DNA of 64,000 bases from CAG-791 sp045113775 (GTDB lineage Bacteria; Bacillota; Clostridia; Lachnospirales; Lachnospiraceae): NCBI GenBank assembly GCA_045113775.1, contig JBGUJH010000157.1:1-64000 (forward strand), read 5' to 3'. Below are positions 8,302 through 17,819 of the stretch, piece by piece. The position numbers were made by a program, and so were the translations under genes. Position 1 is the stretch's first letter. Every line of letters begins with the position of its first letter. The notes under the pieces were generated by a model. It had not been told where the DNA came from. It searched no databases and saw nothing but the letters and a program-made list of their open reading frames with translations.

Positions 8302-8532
8302 ATGAATAACAACGACAGGCTGCGCCGCAGCAATTTCGTTTTAATAGGTCTTGTAATCCTGATGCTTCTCTACGGCATCATATCAAGAATGATTACCGGA
8401 GACACTTCTTTATACATCTTTGGTATTCCTGTCATTGCGCCGAAGGAGACGCAGGAAGAGAATACGAACAGCGAAGCTCCTTCGAATGACGCGAGAGCTC
8501 TGTTCGAGACAATCGATGAAATGCTTGGTTGA
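8302..8532 (+). CDS. small single-pass membrane protein, unknown
   Basis: 76 residues. A basic N-terminus (NNNDRLRRSN) is followed by one hydrophobic helix (about residues 12-30) and an acidic, Ser/Asn-rich tail ending in a short amphipathic helix. AAGGGGG lies about 10 nt before the ATG, and a strong terminator follows about 60 bp after the stop. It is divergent from sdpR with the two palindromes between them, so it may be a regulatory target. Not a recognised toxin or SdpC. Confidence 0.7.
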   Translation: MNNNDRLRRSNFVLIGLVILMLLYGIISRMITGDTSLYIFGIPVIAPKETQEENTNSEAPSNDARALFETIDEMLG

Positions 8533-8594
8533 GAGAACTGCGGCGGCTCGCATCGCGAGCCTTGACAGAATTGCCTGTTTAAGAGCAAGAAAGA

Positions 8595-8622
8595 CCCGGG
8601 GTGATAATACTATCACTCCGGG
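8595..8622 (+). terminator. intrinsic terminator
   Basis: CCCGGGGTGATA stem (one imperfect pair) with a 4-nt loop and ATTTTTTACTTT after it; ends the small membrane protein transcript. Confidence 0.85.
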
Positions 8623-8671
8623 ATTTTTTACTTTGCTTTGCCACGGATAGGGTTGTCAGACCCCTCCGGCC

Positions 8672-9016
8672 TCATCTCGTCTCATCGGCTTTCTTCAATT
8701 CCACAAGCCATCTCAAGAGGCTGCCGTTCTCATAGAGGGCTTTCATTTTCCCGCAGCTTCGTCTCTCTTCGCTTACCGCAGCTGTGAAAAGCCCCATGAC
8801 CCCCAGCCAGCCGACGCTGGGCGCGTCGACCTCCGAGAGCGGCGTCTTATCCAGATTTACGCCTCTGCTCTTCAAGATGTCTCTGTAATACTTAAGACCG
8901 CACTCGGGATGATCGTGGATAAAACCGTAAACAGCATCCTCTAACTTGCTGATGGTGCGCTCAGTGTTTTTTCCATCTTCCAGATCAGGAATAAACTTAG
9001 TCAGTCCTTCAAACAT
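8672..9016 (-). CDS. hypothetical protein (DUF6508-like, uncertain)
   Basis: 114 residues, soluble and charged, with no signal or membrane segment. The opening MFEGLTKFIPDLEDGKN and later DAVYGFIHDHPE are reminiscent of DUF6508-type proteins, but I am not sure of that match. The ATG at 9016 follows GGAGGGG closely; the upstream in-frame extension is discarded. Monocistronic, with a repeat array upstream on the same strand. Confidence 0.6.
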   Translation of the reverse strand: MFEGLTKFIPDLEDGKNTERTISKLEDAVYGFIHDHPECGLKYYRDILKSRGVNLDKTPLSEVDAPSVGWLGVMGLFTAAVSEERRSCGKMKALYENGSLLRWLVELKKADETR

Positions 9017-9131
9017 ATGCTCCCCTCCTGCCTTAATACACTGTATAGCGGACACGCGCGGTCCGCTCCGTTTTTGCTGATTACCCTATCTCTATTTTAT
9101 AACACTGCGGCCCAGAGATAAAGGACAAAGG

Positions 9132-9188
9132 GCGACCTCTGGGGTATCTTGTTCGCCGGAGGCCCCCCGACCTCTGGGGTATCTTGTC
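9132..9188 (-). repeat. repeat pair (minus orientation)
   Basis: Two copies of CGACCTCTGGGGTATCTTGT, 36 bp apart, between two leftward genes. This is the last array before the repeat-free dehydratase operon region. Confidence 0.95.
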
Positions 9189-9285
9189 CAAAAGGAAAGA
9201 CCTCCCCCCGCGCCGGCGCAGGCGCAGGGAAAGGCCTTTGGAAGGAAATGGAAAACGATGCGTAAGGCAGAGCCTTATCACCACT

Positions 9286-9981
9286 TTACACTTGGTTGCT
9301 GCTCTCGCCGAAGCAGATCTTCTGCACAATGGGCGAAAGCGGTTTTCTCATGATCTCGATCACCTTGCCGGTGACAAGAGCCGCGAGGATCGTGCCCTCT
9401 CTGATGCGGACTCCGGGATCCCTGAAGGGGATCAGGTGCAGGCAGGTAATTGTGAGGATCACGCCGATCAGAACGACCGTGCAGTCCACAACTGTCTTGA
9501 CCTTCGGGAAGGGCTTTCCGACTTTCTTGGCGATCGCCATCGTCATACCCTCCATAGGCATAGGAACAAGGTCAACATCCAGATACAGAAATACTCCGAA
9601 TGCTACAAAAATAATACCGATGACCTGCATGCCGAGACGTCCGACGTAACCTCCGGGAAGCAGGAAGTCTCCTACCATCCACTTTGTGAAGTTGACAAAA
9701 TATCCAAAAATCGTAGAGAACACGATCTGGAACAGGTTGATCGGATTGAATTCTTTTCGAAGAAGTATGATCTGCACGAGAATGTAGAAGCAGAACACAA
9801 TGGTCACGCAGGTTCCGGGCTGCATTTTAACAATGTCGCTGATGACATACGGAAGAGAGTTGACCGGTGAGATACCCAGGTCGGAATTTGCGGAAAACGC
9901 CACTCCCAACGCCATGAAGAACAATGCGATGCAGTAGAACAGGACACGGATCCCCCACTGGGTCGGTGTACTTTTTCTCAT
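9286..9981 (-). CDS. YczE/YitT-like multi-pass membrane protein (DUF6198 type)
   Basis: 231 residues with about five hydrophobic segments. Signature phrases are FFMALGVAFSANSDLGISPVNSLPYVIS and VFLYLDVDLVPMPMEGMTMA, typical of YczE/YyaS-type Firmicute proteins of unknown function. AGGAG precedes the ATG at 9981; the longer frame crosses a large hairpin and is discarded. It lies downstream of the transporter of the dehydratase operon, separated by 270 bp, so it may be independently transcribed. Confidence 0.8.
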   Translation of the reverse strand: MRKSTPTQWGIRVLFYCIALFFMALGVAFSANSDLGISPVNSLPYVISDIVKMQPGTCVTIVFCFYILVQIILLRKEFNPINLFQIVFSTIFGYFVNFTKWMVGDFLLPGGYVGRLGMQVIGIIFVAFGVFLYLDVDLVPMPMEGMTMAIAKKVGKPFPKVKTVVDCTVVLIGVILTITCLHLIPFRDPGVRIREGTILAALVTGKVIEIMRKPLSPIVQKICFGESSNQV

Positions 9982-10052
9982 CAGGCTTTTCTCCTGTCTG
10001 TTAACTCGATTGGGAAGTCTCCCGCCTCTGCAGGCGGCGAGTTGTAACAAAC

Positions 10053-10089
10053 TTAACTCGGTGGCGGGAGCGGGTCCCGACCGAGTTAA
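10053..10089. other. long hairpin upstream of the YczE-like gene
   Basis: 10-bp perfect arms TTAACTCGGT/ACCGAGTTAA enclosing a GC-rich inner stem (CGGG/CCCG). No T-tract on either side, so it is more likely an operator or a structured leader than a terminator. Confidence 0.55.
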
Positions 10090-10250
10090 ATGATGCACAC
10101 GCGTGCGGAAAGGAAGATGCTGCCTTACAGGCAGCCCACACGCGGCGCAGCGGCACGCAATGCGTGCCTTGAATAAGAGTTCCCGGGGAGGCCGCCGGAA
10201 AGCGGCCTCCTCCGGTATTTAGGGAAAATGCAGTATCTTAGCTGTGGTGA

Positions 10251-11426
10251 TCACTCGTTGATGCCGGGAGCATCGATGTTGTTCTCTTTCAGATAGCTCT
10301 TCTGGATCTTTCTGTTCGCGAGAACAATAGCAGGGAAGATCAGCAGAGGCAGGTTGAGGTATCCGAGGATCGTGTAACCTGTGGATACAAGCTTAACGAT
10401 ACCGATCTTGGAAGCAGCTGCGCATGCGAGCAGCAGTACGACAACGAGAAGGCCGTCCTTGAGAGGAGCTTCCTCTTCAGGCTTACGATAGAGCTTGGAG
10501 TATCTTGCTACTGCACCGAAGCTGAATCCTACAGCGGTGGAAAGAACAGCGATGAAAACTGTGATGACATACACGAGCTTCAGGCCGGAGAATCCGAGTG
10601 CTGTAAGTGTTCCATAGAAAGGAAGCGGGTTTGTAGCGGTGTCGAGAACATCATAATTTTCGAGAGTGGTAGCGGAAAGGAAGAACAGGCTCAGTACAAC
10701 GAGCATGAGAGCGTTTCCGCAGATACCGATGATAGCGCCGAGTCTTGTGGTCTTGCGATCGGGAAGAGTCGGAGCGATAGAAGAAATATTACCGATTACG
10801 TTAGCCTGGAAGGAAGCATAGATGATGCCGCTCCAAAGAGCTCCAAGGAAGCTCGGGTTGATCCCTGCAACGTTTCCTGCGCTGACATTTGCGAGTGCCT
10901 GGCCGAGGTGAAGCTTGCCGGTGGTCGCGCACATAATGATGATGATTGCCAGAACTGCGATAACAAGGTACATCATGTAAGAGGATGCACGAGCAACGAG
11001 CTTGGCACCGTATGCGCAAAGAAGACCTGCACAGACGATAACGGCGCCTACGCCTACCCAGTAGTTCAGGCCGAACTGGCTGTTGAGCAGGTTGCCGATC
11101 GCGCTGAGGGATCCGCCGAGAGCGGTCAGCATAACGATGATGAAGGAGAAATCAAGAAGATATACGATCCAATCGATTCCCCAGACCTTCTTTGTCCAGT
11201 CTGCATAGTTGTAAGTTTTGTAGATTCTTGAGAACTCAGCTGCGCAATAGATGCAGTAGCCGAGCAGACCCATGGCGAGGATGCTTGCGAGAGTGCCCCA
11301 GATACCATACTTGACCCAGTAAACCAGGATCTGAGTACCTGATGCAACGCCGGGACCGAAGTGTGTTCCCATCCACACGCAGGCCATGCCGATGGCGATT
11401 GATAAACTTGACTGTTTCTTATCCAT
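10251..11426 (-). CDS. YkvI-like APC-superfamily transporter of the dehydratase operon
   Basis: 391 residues with about ten to eleven membrane helices. The opening IAIGMACVWMGTHFGPGVASGTQ and the FSFIIVMLTALGGSLSAIGN region resemble YkvI-type members of the amino acid-polyamine-cation superfamily. It ends the leftward operon of the CoA-transferase/dehydratase/acyl-CoA dehydrogenase genes, with 96 bp after the start of acdA-like gene. By context it probably imports the amino or hydroxy acid substrate or exports the reduced product. AGGAGG precedes the ATG. Direction and substrate are inference. Confidence 0.8.
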   Translation of the reverse strand: MDKKQSSLSIAIGMACVWMGTHFGPGVASGTQILVYWVKYGIWGTLASILAMGLLGYCIYCAAEFSRIYKTYNYADWTKKVWGIDWIVYLLDFSFIIVMLTALGGSLSAIGNLLNSQFGLNYWVGVGAVIVCAGLLCAYGAKLVARASSYMMYLVIAVLAIIIIMCATTGKLHLGQALANVSAGNVAGINPSFLGALWSGIIYASFQANVIGNISSIAPTLPDRKTTRLGAIIGICGNALMLVVLSLFFLSATTLENYDVLDTATNPLPFYGTLTALGFSGLKLVYVITVFIAVLSTAVGFSFGAVARYSKLYRKPEEEAPLKDGLLVVVLLLACAAASKIGIVKLVSTGYTILGYLNLPLLIFPAIVLANRKIQKSYLKENNIDAPGINE

Positions 11427-11522
11427 TTTTTTCCTCCTTTGTGGCTTGAGTTTATTTTATACTGCTCACGGTTTCCCCGCCCGTGAGCAGTAACGCCTTA
11501 AGTCCGATAATTTCCCGGATGA

Positions 11523-12665
11523 TTATCTGAGAAGCGCTCCGGAAATGACCATCTGCTGTACCTGTGAGCTTCCTTCGTAGATGGAAGTGATGCGAACGTC
11601 GCGGTACAGACGCTCAATCTCGTACTCCTGGGAGTAGCCGTAGCCGCCGTGCAGCTGCAGGGACTTGTTTACGATGTCGATCGCAGCCTCGGTGGTGAAA
11701 TACTTTGCCATGGAAGCTGCCTTGGTGGCGTCTTCCTTGTTGTCCATGAGCCATGCTGCGTTGTAGACAAGATTCCTTGCCGCATTGAGCTTAGTCTCCA
11801 TATCGGCCATCATGAATGCCAGAGCCTGGTTCTTGCAGAGAGGCTTGCCGAACTGCACACGGTTCTTGGTGTGCTCAACTGCCAGGTCAATTGCTTCCTG
11901 CGCGATGCCCAGTGCCATGGAAGCGACGCCGACACGACCTACGTTCAGAGTCTTCATTGCGTTGATGAAGCCCATGTTCTCTTTGCCGAGCAGGCAGTCA
12001 GCGGGAACGCGGACGTCTTCAAGGATCAGGTCACTGACCGGTACGCCGTGCTGGCCCATCTTCTCCTCGTGCTTGCCTACGGAAACGCCGGGAAGGTCCT
12101 TGGAAACGATGAATGCGCTGATGCCCTTTGTGCCCTTGTCCGGATCAGTCTTGGCATAAACGATGTGGTAGTCCGCGATCGGAGCCATTGTGATGAAGCA
12201 CTTTACACCGTTAAGGATGTAGCTGTCGCCGTCCTTGACTGCCTTTGTCTTAAGGGAGCCGGCATCGGAGCCTGCGTTGGGCTCGGTCAGAGCGAAGGAG
12301 ATCTTGCTGCTGCCGTCCGCTACGCCGGGAAGATATTTTGCCTTCTGCTCCTCTGTACCGGACAGAAGGATGGGCTGTGTGGAAAGGGAGTTTGCGGAAG
12401 AAATGAACAGTGTTGCTGTCGCGCACTTCTTCGCGATCTCTTCCATTACACAGACATAGCTGCGCATATCAAGGCCGAGTCCGCCGTACTCTTCCGGGAT
12501 CTTCAGGCCGTAAAAACCGAGTTCAGCCATCTCCTGGACGACTTCTTCCGGGAACTGGTTGGTCTTGTCGATTTCCTGTGCAATACCGGCCAGTGTGCCT
12601 TCTGCGAACTGCTGCGCCATCTCACGGATGGATTCATGATCTTCATTGAAAAATGCACTTGCCAT
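11523..12665 (-). CDS. acdA: acyl-CoA dehydrogenase (enoyl-CoA reductase step)
   Basis: 380 residues, standard length. FAD/substrate motifs are FALTEPNAGSDAGSLKT (about 122-138) and the C-terminal GGYGYSQEYEIERLYRD followed by SIYEGSSQVQQ, placing the catalytic base at Glu364. In fld/had-type reductive pathways this enzyme reduces the enoyl-CoA produced by the dehydratase, normally with EtfAB. No etf genes are in the window, so the flavoprotein must come from elsewhere. GGAAAACAACT spacing supports the ATG. Lies 18 bp from the ligase gene. Confidence 0.92.
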   Translation of the reverse strand: MASAFFNEDHESIREMAQQFAEGTLAGIAQEIDKTNQFPEEVVQEMAELGFYGLKIPEEYGGLGLDMRSYVCVMEEIAKKCATATLFISSANSLSTQPILLSGTEEQKAKYLPGVADGSSKISFALTEPNAGSDAGSLKTKAVKDGDSYILNGVKCFITMAPIADYHIVYAKTDPDKGTKGISAFIVSKDLPGVSVGKHEEKMGQHGVPVSDLILEDVRVPADCLLGKENMGFINAMKTLNVGRVGVASMALGIAQEAIDLAVEHTKNRVQFGKPLCKNQALAFMMADMETKLNAARNLVYNAAWLMDNKEDATKAASMAKYFTTEAAIDIVNKSLQLHGGYGYSQEYEIERLYRDVRITSIYEGSSQVQQMVISGALLR

Positions 12666-12683
12666 AGTTGTTTTCCTTTCATT

Positions 12684-14387
12684 CTATAAAATTGCCTTTG
12701 CATAGTTTCCGGTTGTTCCGACCGCACTCAAACCTGCTTCATCCGCAGCATTCTTTGCGGCGATCTCCTTCAGTACGCCCAGGCGCACTTTTCCGCTCGC
12801 TGTCATGGGCAGCTCCCGGAATGTAAAGATATATTTTGGAATTTTGAAATAGGAAAGCCTGGACCTGAGGAACTTGAGGAGCGCTTCTGCGTCCAGATCC
12901 TGTCCCTCTTCGACGACGATGCACGCCGCGATCTCCTCCTGCGTAAACGCATTGGGAACGCCCACAACTTTTACTTCTTTCGTCACTCCGCTCTCGATGA
13001 TCGCTTTTTCGATCTCGCGGGGAGAGATATTCTCTCCTGACCGGATGATCATCTCTTTTCTTCTGCCTGTGATGCAGATCTCGTCAAATTCGTTGAAATA
13101 CCCGATGTCGCCCGTCTTGAGCCAGCCGTCTTCGGTCATGGTCTCAGCCGTCTCCTTGGGCATCTTGTAATACTCTTTAAAAATATTGAATCCCGCCAGC
13201 TCCAGCTCGCCGGGCTTTCCGAACTCTCTCTTCTTTGTTCCGTCGGGGTTGACCACCGGATCCGCCGCCGTATCCCAGCCGACGATCTCGCCGGTATTGA
13301 TATCGCGGACTCTGGCCATCGTGTCCTCGTAGAACGCCCCGCCCGTGACCTCCCCGCTGCGAAGCGGGTTGTCCCAGTCTGAGAAGGAACCGCTCGTGGA
13401 AGCTTCTGTCATGCCAAAAGAGGGAATCAGGTGGGCCTGCGGGAATCTCCGGCAGATCTCCTTATATTCTTCCGTTGTAATTACGCTTCCGCCGATGATA
13501 CCGGATCTGAGCGAACTTCCGTCGTACACTTCGTTCCCCGGTTTGCGGACCAGAGCCAGATACATGCTGGGGACGCCGAGCATTACTGTGCAGTGATACT
13601 CGCTGATGGCCTCCCAGACCGCCTGTGTTCGGAAAGAAGGAACGATGTGCATCGTCATGCCGACAATGACACTTCCTGCCAGCGCGGTGTTGAGTCCGAA
13701 GCCGTGATACATGGCGACCGACACGACCGTCTTGTCGTCGGTGGTCCACCTCATGCATTTCTGCACATGCAGGTTGACATTTACGATCCCATAGTGAGTA
13801 AGTACAACGGGCTTAGCCCTTGATGTCGTGCCGGATGTAAAAATGATGCATGCAGGTGTCTGCGCCGGAAGATCTGCCAGATTCTTTCTCACTTCTTCCA
13901 CAGGAAGGTTCTTCCTGCTTCTCTCCGAGAAGCTGCCGGGTCTGAGCCACTTGCCGGCTTCTCTCTCTTCAATGTGAAGAAAATGCCTTACCTTCGGTGT
14001 CTTTCTGCGGATCTTCGGAATCATCTCGTCGAAGATACTGTTCCTTGCACCTGATCCGTAGAAGACCACCTCTACGTCCGCGCGGTCCAGCTGGTCGATC
14101 ATCTCGTCTATGCTGTTCGCCGCATTGAGGACGACCACAACCGCGCCGATCTTGTAAAGCGCCAGGACCGCCTGGGCAAAAGCCGGAGAGTTCTGGCTCC
14201 AGATACCGGCGTGTGTGCCTTTCTGAATGTTATAAGCAGTCATAAAGCGCGCCGCCAGCAGATCGGTCACCTCGTCCAGCTCTGTCCATGTGCAGCTCCA
14301 GTCTTCAAATTCAATTGCTGTTTGCTGTCCGATTCGCGATGCTGTCTCTTTGAGACATCCGCCGATCGTCTTTTGAACCAATTCCAT
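12684..14387 (-). CDS. AMP-forming acyl-CoA synthetase/ligase
   Basis: 567 residues of the ANL superfamily. It would adenylate a carboxylic acid and form its CoA thioester. The phosphate-binding loop is at 184-194, TSGTTSRAKPV, which departs from the usual TSGTTGxPKG. Later motifs are YGFGLN-like, TGDIGYFNEFDEICITGRRKE and PMTASGKV with the C-terminal catalytic lysine. In the operon it could supply the first CoA ester to prime the CoA-transferase, or activate a scavenged aryl acid. GGAGGCACCA precedes the ATG. Substrate unknown. Confidence 0.88.
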   Translation of the reverse strand: MELVQKTIGGCLKETASRIGQQTAIEFEDWSCTWTELDEVTDLLAARFMTAYNIQKGTHAGIWSQNSPAFAQAVLALYKIGAVVVVLNAANSIDEMIDQLDRADVEVVFYGSGARNSIFDEMIPKIRRKTPKVRHFLHIEEREAGKWLRPGSFSERSRKNLPVEEVRKNLADLPAQTPACIIFTSGTTSRAKPVVLTHYGIVNVNLHVQKCMRWTTDDKTVVSVAMYHGFGLNTALAGSVIVGMTMHIVPSFRTQAVWEAISEYHCTVMLGVPSMYLALVRKPGNEVYDGSSLRSGIIGGSVITTEEYKEICRRFPQAHLIPSFGMTEASTSGSFSDWDNPLRSGEVTGGAFYEDTMARVRDINTGEIVGWDTAADPVVNPDGTKKREFGKPGELELAGFNIFKEYYKMPKETAETMTEDGWLKTGDIGYFNEFDEICITGRRKEMIIRSGENISPREIEKAIIESGVTKEVKVVGVPNAFTQEEIAACIVVEEGQDLDAEALLKFLRSRLSYFKIPKYIFTFRELPMTASGKVRLGVLKEIAAKNAADEAGLSAVGTTGNYAKAIL

Positions 14388-14466
14388 TGGTGCCTCCGGT
14401 ATGCTTGTGCCGCCGGATCACGCAGGCAGGTCTCCCTGCCCGCCTCCGGCTTTTATGATAGATACA

Positions 14467-15585
14467 TCAAAGAAGGTCCTTAAAGGTCTCGATCGCGGTC
14501 CTTGCCTGCTCGTAGTTGACCATCTGGCGGTCTACTTCGATCAGAACGCAGGGGATCTCCGCTTCCGCGCAGGCGCGCTTGATCAGCGGATAATCGAATT
14601 CTTCGGGGTCGCAGAACTTGGTCAGCACCACCAGCACGCCCTGGGCCTTAGAAGCCTTGACATCACTGACGATCATGTCAACGCGCTTCTTCTCCACATC
14701 GTAGAGAACGCTGCAGTTGTCCATCGCGCAGAATTTGGATGCGAGGCGGTCCAGTGCTGTCTCTCCTTCTGCAGGAGCATCTGTGCGGTACTGTCTGCTC
14801 TCAGCAGCGACGTCGTCACAGACAATGCGCATGCCGTTGTCATCCAGGATCTCAAGAAGTCCGGGCGCGTCGGCGAGAATGCCGGTCGTCATGATGCGGA
14901 TCTTGTCCTCTGCGGGAGCCTCAGCTTCAAGTACTGCCAGCAGCTCGTTAACAAGTGCTGTATGCTCTTCTTTTCTCATGAAGAAAGCGCTCTTGAAGAT
15001 ATCGCTTCTCTGCGCGTTTGTGATCTCGGAGTGCGCTGCCAGCGCGGGGACCAGAGCTCTCATAGCCGCGTTGTGGGCGTTGTAGACTTCGATCGACTCC
15101 GCCAGCTTCTCATCTTCAAACTTTGCTCCGGTCGCCTCTTCAAGACCTTTGATCACGTACTCGTAACCGGCCTTTGTGAAGGTGTGGCCGAAAGCGGGCT
15201 TTCTGTTCTGGGGATATGTCATGGCGATAAAGGGAATTCCCTTGACCGCGTATTTCCAGTTCTGTCCGATGACCTTAAGGGAATCGCAGAGGCTGGGGAT
15301 CACGATCGCGGATGCCCCGTCATATGCGCCCTTAATTCCCAGCTCGACGATGCTCTGCATGATCGTGCAGATGAATGCCGGGAAGTATTTTTTGGCCTCG
15401 TTGATCTGAATATCAGCTCCCCATACGCCCATGGGAACCATGCCCATCGAATGGATGATCTCTTCGGGTGTATAGACAGGAGCCGTCAGAACTACTTTGC
15501 GGCCTTCTGCCAGATATTTGTCCATCAGCTTCCGGGGGCTTGTTGCAGCCTCATGGAAGCAAGCGAGTAATTCCTGTTTGTTCAT
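14467..15585 (-). CDS. 2-hydroxyacyl-CoA dehydratase, smaller subunit (FldC/HadC-like)
   Basis: 372 residues of the HgdB/BcrC family. Characteristic region VYTPEEIIHSMGMVPMGVWGAD is followed by Cys residues in FICTIMQS and PSLCDSLK that are typical cluster or active-site positions. With the 408-residue partner it would form the [4Fe-4S] dehydratase that removes water from a 2-hydroxyacyl-CoA after one-electron activation. AAGGAGG precedes the ATG. It lies 79 bp before the ligase gene and 99 bp after its partner. Confidence 0.9.
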   Translation of the reverse strand: MNKQELLACFHEAATSPRKLMDKYLAEGRKVVLTAPVYTPEEIIHSMGMVPMGVWGADIQINEAKKYFPAFICTIMQSIVELGIKGAYDGASAIVIPSLCDSLKVIGQNWKYAVKGIPFIAMTYPQNRKPAFGHTFTKAGYEYVIKGLEEATGAKFEDEKLAESIEVYNAHNAAMRALVPALAAHSEITNAQRSDIFKSAFFMRKEEHTALVNELLAVLEAEAPAEDKIRIMTTGILADAPGLLEILDDNGMRIVCDDVAAESRQYRTDAPAEGETALDRLASKFCAMDNCSVLYDVEKKRVDMIVSDVKASKAQGVLVVLTKFCDPEEFDYPLIKRACAEAEIPCVLIEVDRQMVNYEQARTAIETFKDLL

Positions 15586-15684
15586 TTATTCCTCCTTTTT
15601 ACGGAAAGTGGTAGTTGCGGGCCCTCCTTGCGGGCCGGTGCCTGTCAGGCCGCACGGGCGGCCGTCAAAACAGCGCTTCTCCCA

Positions 15685-16911
15685 TCACTTCCGTGCTTCC
15701 ATAATTTCCATGAGTCCCTGAACGCGTGTGTCGTACTGTGCTTCAGAGAAGTTGCGGGGATCTGCCTGGTCGCCGTCAAAGCTTGCCACAGGGATGTCGC
15801 ACTCTTCGCCGATCTGGCGGCTCATCTCATACATGAATCCGCTCCAGAGCTTGCAGCTGCGGTTGGTGTGGACCAGCAGGCCTTCGACCTTGTTGTTCTT
15901 GCAGAGCGTGACGCGCTTGTCGCGGGCGTACTCAAGGTTAATGGCGTTAGGTACCTTGCAGTATGCGCGGCACATATCGTCGAAGTCGTCATAAATGAAT
16001 CCGAAAGCGTCGGCGTAAATGGTGGTGACCATGTTGATGCCTCTGCTCTTGAGTCCTGTGGATGTCACGCGAAGCCAAGGCCAGCATGCGATACCTTCGA
16101 ACATGATTCTGTACTTCTCTTCAGTACGGAAAGTGCTGACGCCCTTCTCGTGGTTCTCCTCGTACTCCTGGTACAGCTTCTCCATAGCTTCCGCAGCTTC
16201 GAGTTTGCCGCGGGCGGTGACCATGACTGCCATGTGGTTGAGAAGGTCGAAGCCGTTGAAAGGTGAGGGCTCGTAGTGCGCGCAAGCGGTAGCCTTGAGC
16301 CATGCGCGGCTGGTCCTGCCGCTGATCTCTCTGACTTCGTTGTACTTCTCTTCGCTCCACTTCTTGCCTGTCAGCTCCTCGAGCTGTTTGATGGCTGCGC
16401 GGAACTGGTCGCGCACATAGGCGACTTCAGCGTCAGATACTTCGTAATCAGGGTTGAAGGGGATGTCGATCATGATCATGGGGATGTTAAGTTCCTTCGC
16501 GAGGTTCTCATACCACTTGATCATGCAGTTGCAGATATTATTGCAACAGAGGAGGAAATCGGGCTGGGGCATATCCTGCTCCGGTGCGCTCTTGATCTTT
16601 GCATACGCAAGGCTGATTCTCGCGTAAGCGCAGATGTCGTTGGAGTAACCGTCTGCCTCAGAGATGTTGCACATGCGCTCGCCTGCTCCGCGGGCCGCGA
16701 TGCCTGCTGCCTGGTTCTCCGGATAAACGACTGCCAGACCCAGGGTCTCGGGAATCTCTACCGGGAAGTTGCTGGAGCACCATCCTACCATCTCACCGCG
16801 CTCCTTAGCGGCCTGCGCTGAGGAATATGCTTCTGCGGCGATCTTGCCAAGTCTTGCCTTTGCTGAATTCGGATCCAGCGGCGGACGTTTTTTCTTAACT
16901 TCTTCTGCCAT
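15685..16911 (-). CDS. 2-hydroxyacyl-CoA dehydratase, larger subunit (FldB/HadB-like)
   Basis: 408 residues. Conserved segments include MVGWCSSNFPVEIPETLG with a cluster cysteine, ERMCNISEADGYSNDICAYARIS, and LLCCNNICNCMIKW, which is rich in cysteines as expected of the cluster-bearing subunit. Gene order activator-B-C matches fldIBC and hadIBC clusters of Clostridia. GGAAGG precedes the ATG. Oxygen sensitivity of this enzyme class implies an obligate anaerobe. Confidence 0.92.
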   Translation of the reverse strand: MAEEVKKKRPPLDPNSAKARLGKIAAEAYSSAQAAKERGEMVGWCSSNFPVEIPETLGLAVVYPENQAAGIAARGAGERMCNISEADGYSNDICAYARISLAYAKIKSAPEQDMPQPDFLLCCNNICNCMIKWYENLAKELNIPMIMIDIPFNPDYEVSDAEVAYVRDQFRAAIKQLEELTGKKWSEEKYNEVREISGRTSRAWLKATACAHYEPSPFNGFDLLNHMAVMVTARGKLEAAEAMEKLYQEYEENHEKGVSTFRTEEKYRIMFEGIACWPWLRVTSTGLKSRGINMVTTIYADAFGFIYDDFDDMCRAYCKVPNAINLEYARDKRVTLCKNNKVEGLLVHTNRSCKLWSGFMYEMSRQIGEECDIPVASFDGDQADPRNFSEAQYDTRVQGLMEIMEARK

Positions 16912-16993
16912 GTCGATCCTTCCTTTCTGTAATTTGTTCAGTGCTGCAGTCTCAGATGAGAATCATTTGAGACGCAGGGTGCTGAAAGGTTGT

Positions 16994-17773
16994 TTATTTC
17001 TTCACTTGTTTCTGATATGCATACAGCGCTGCGCCGATCGCTCCGAAAAGCTGAGCCTGTGGAGAGAACAGAATCGGCTGCCCGATACTCTGCGACAAAG
17101 CATTTCTGACGCCTGCGTTCTGCGCAACGCCTCCGCTCATACAGACATCCGGAACGATGTTGATGCGCTTCGCCAGATTTCCCACGCGGACTGCTACAGA
17201 GCTGCAGATTCCCGCGATCAGGTCTTCCATCTCGACGCCGTTTGCCAGCTGGCTGATCACTTCACTCTCCGCGAACACCGTGCAGGTGCTGGAGATCTGC
17301 GCCGGGCTGTCAGACTTCTCACAGTAGGCCGCGAACTCGTCTACCGGCACAACCAGGATATTTGCCATGACGTCCAGGAATCTCCCTGTTCCGGCCGCGC
17401 ATTTGTCGTTCATCAAGAAGTTGTTCATACGGCCCTTTTCGTCCAGTGAGATCACTTTCGCGTCCTGTCCTCCAATGTCGATAATGGTTCGAACTGTGGG
17501 GAACGTATGATGGGCACCGAGTCCGTGACAGGAGAGCTCACTGACGTTGTAGTCAGCGCCCTCGTAGCGGTTGCGGCCGTAGCCGGTGGCCGCCGTTGCT
17601 GTCAGGTCATCCCATGTGACGCCTGCCGCCTCCAGGGCCTGACTGACTGCCAGTTCCGGGCTCTTCGTTCCTATGCCCCCCACGAGAAGTGAGGTGCCGA
17701 CGATATTTTGACCGTCTTCCATGACCACGCATTTCGAAGTGGTCGATCCGATATCTATTCCGAATGTAAACAT
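16994..17773 (-). CDS. ATP-dependent activator of 2-hydroxyacyl-CoA dehydratase (FldI/HadI-like)
   Basis: A 259-residue ASKHA-fold ATPase that injects an electron into the dehydratase at the cost of ATP. The phosphate-1 loop is GIDIGSTTSKCV (5-16). The two subunit-bridging [4Fe-4S] cysteines are Cys125 in NDKCAAGTG and Cys164 in SSTCTVFAES. The IDIGGQDAK phosphate-2 motif lies at about 98-106. AGAGGAA precedes the ATG. Located directly before the dehydratase genes, 46 bp after the CoA-transferase. Confidence 0.94.
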   Translation of the reverse strand: MFTFGIDIGSTTSKCVVMEDGQNIVGTSLLVGGIGTKSPELAVSQALEAAGVTWDDLTATAATGYGRNRYEGADYNVSELSCHGLGAHHTFPTVRTIIDIGGQDAKVISLDEKGRMNNFLMNDKCAAGTGRFLDVMANILVVPVDEFAAYCEKSDSPAQISSTCTVFAESEVISQLANGVEMEDLIAGICSSVAVRVGNLAKRINIVPDVCMSGGVAQNAGVRNALSQSIGQPILFSPQAQLFGAIGAALYAYQKQVKK

Positions 17774-17819
17774 TGATTATTCCTCTGCCTTCGCGCCGTG
17801 GAGCACGATGCCGATTTGG

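Noticed and set aside
7017..8532. Complete sdpABC-RI toxin locus
   Set aside because: Only R- and I-like genes are present; the 76-residue protein does not resemble SdpC and no SdpA or SdpB is found.
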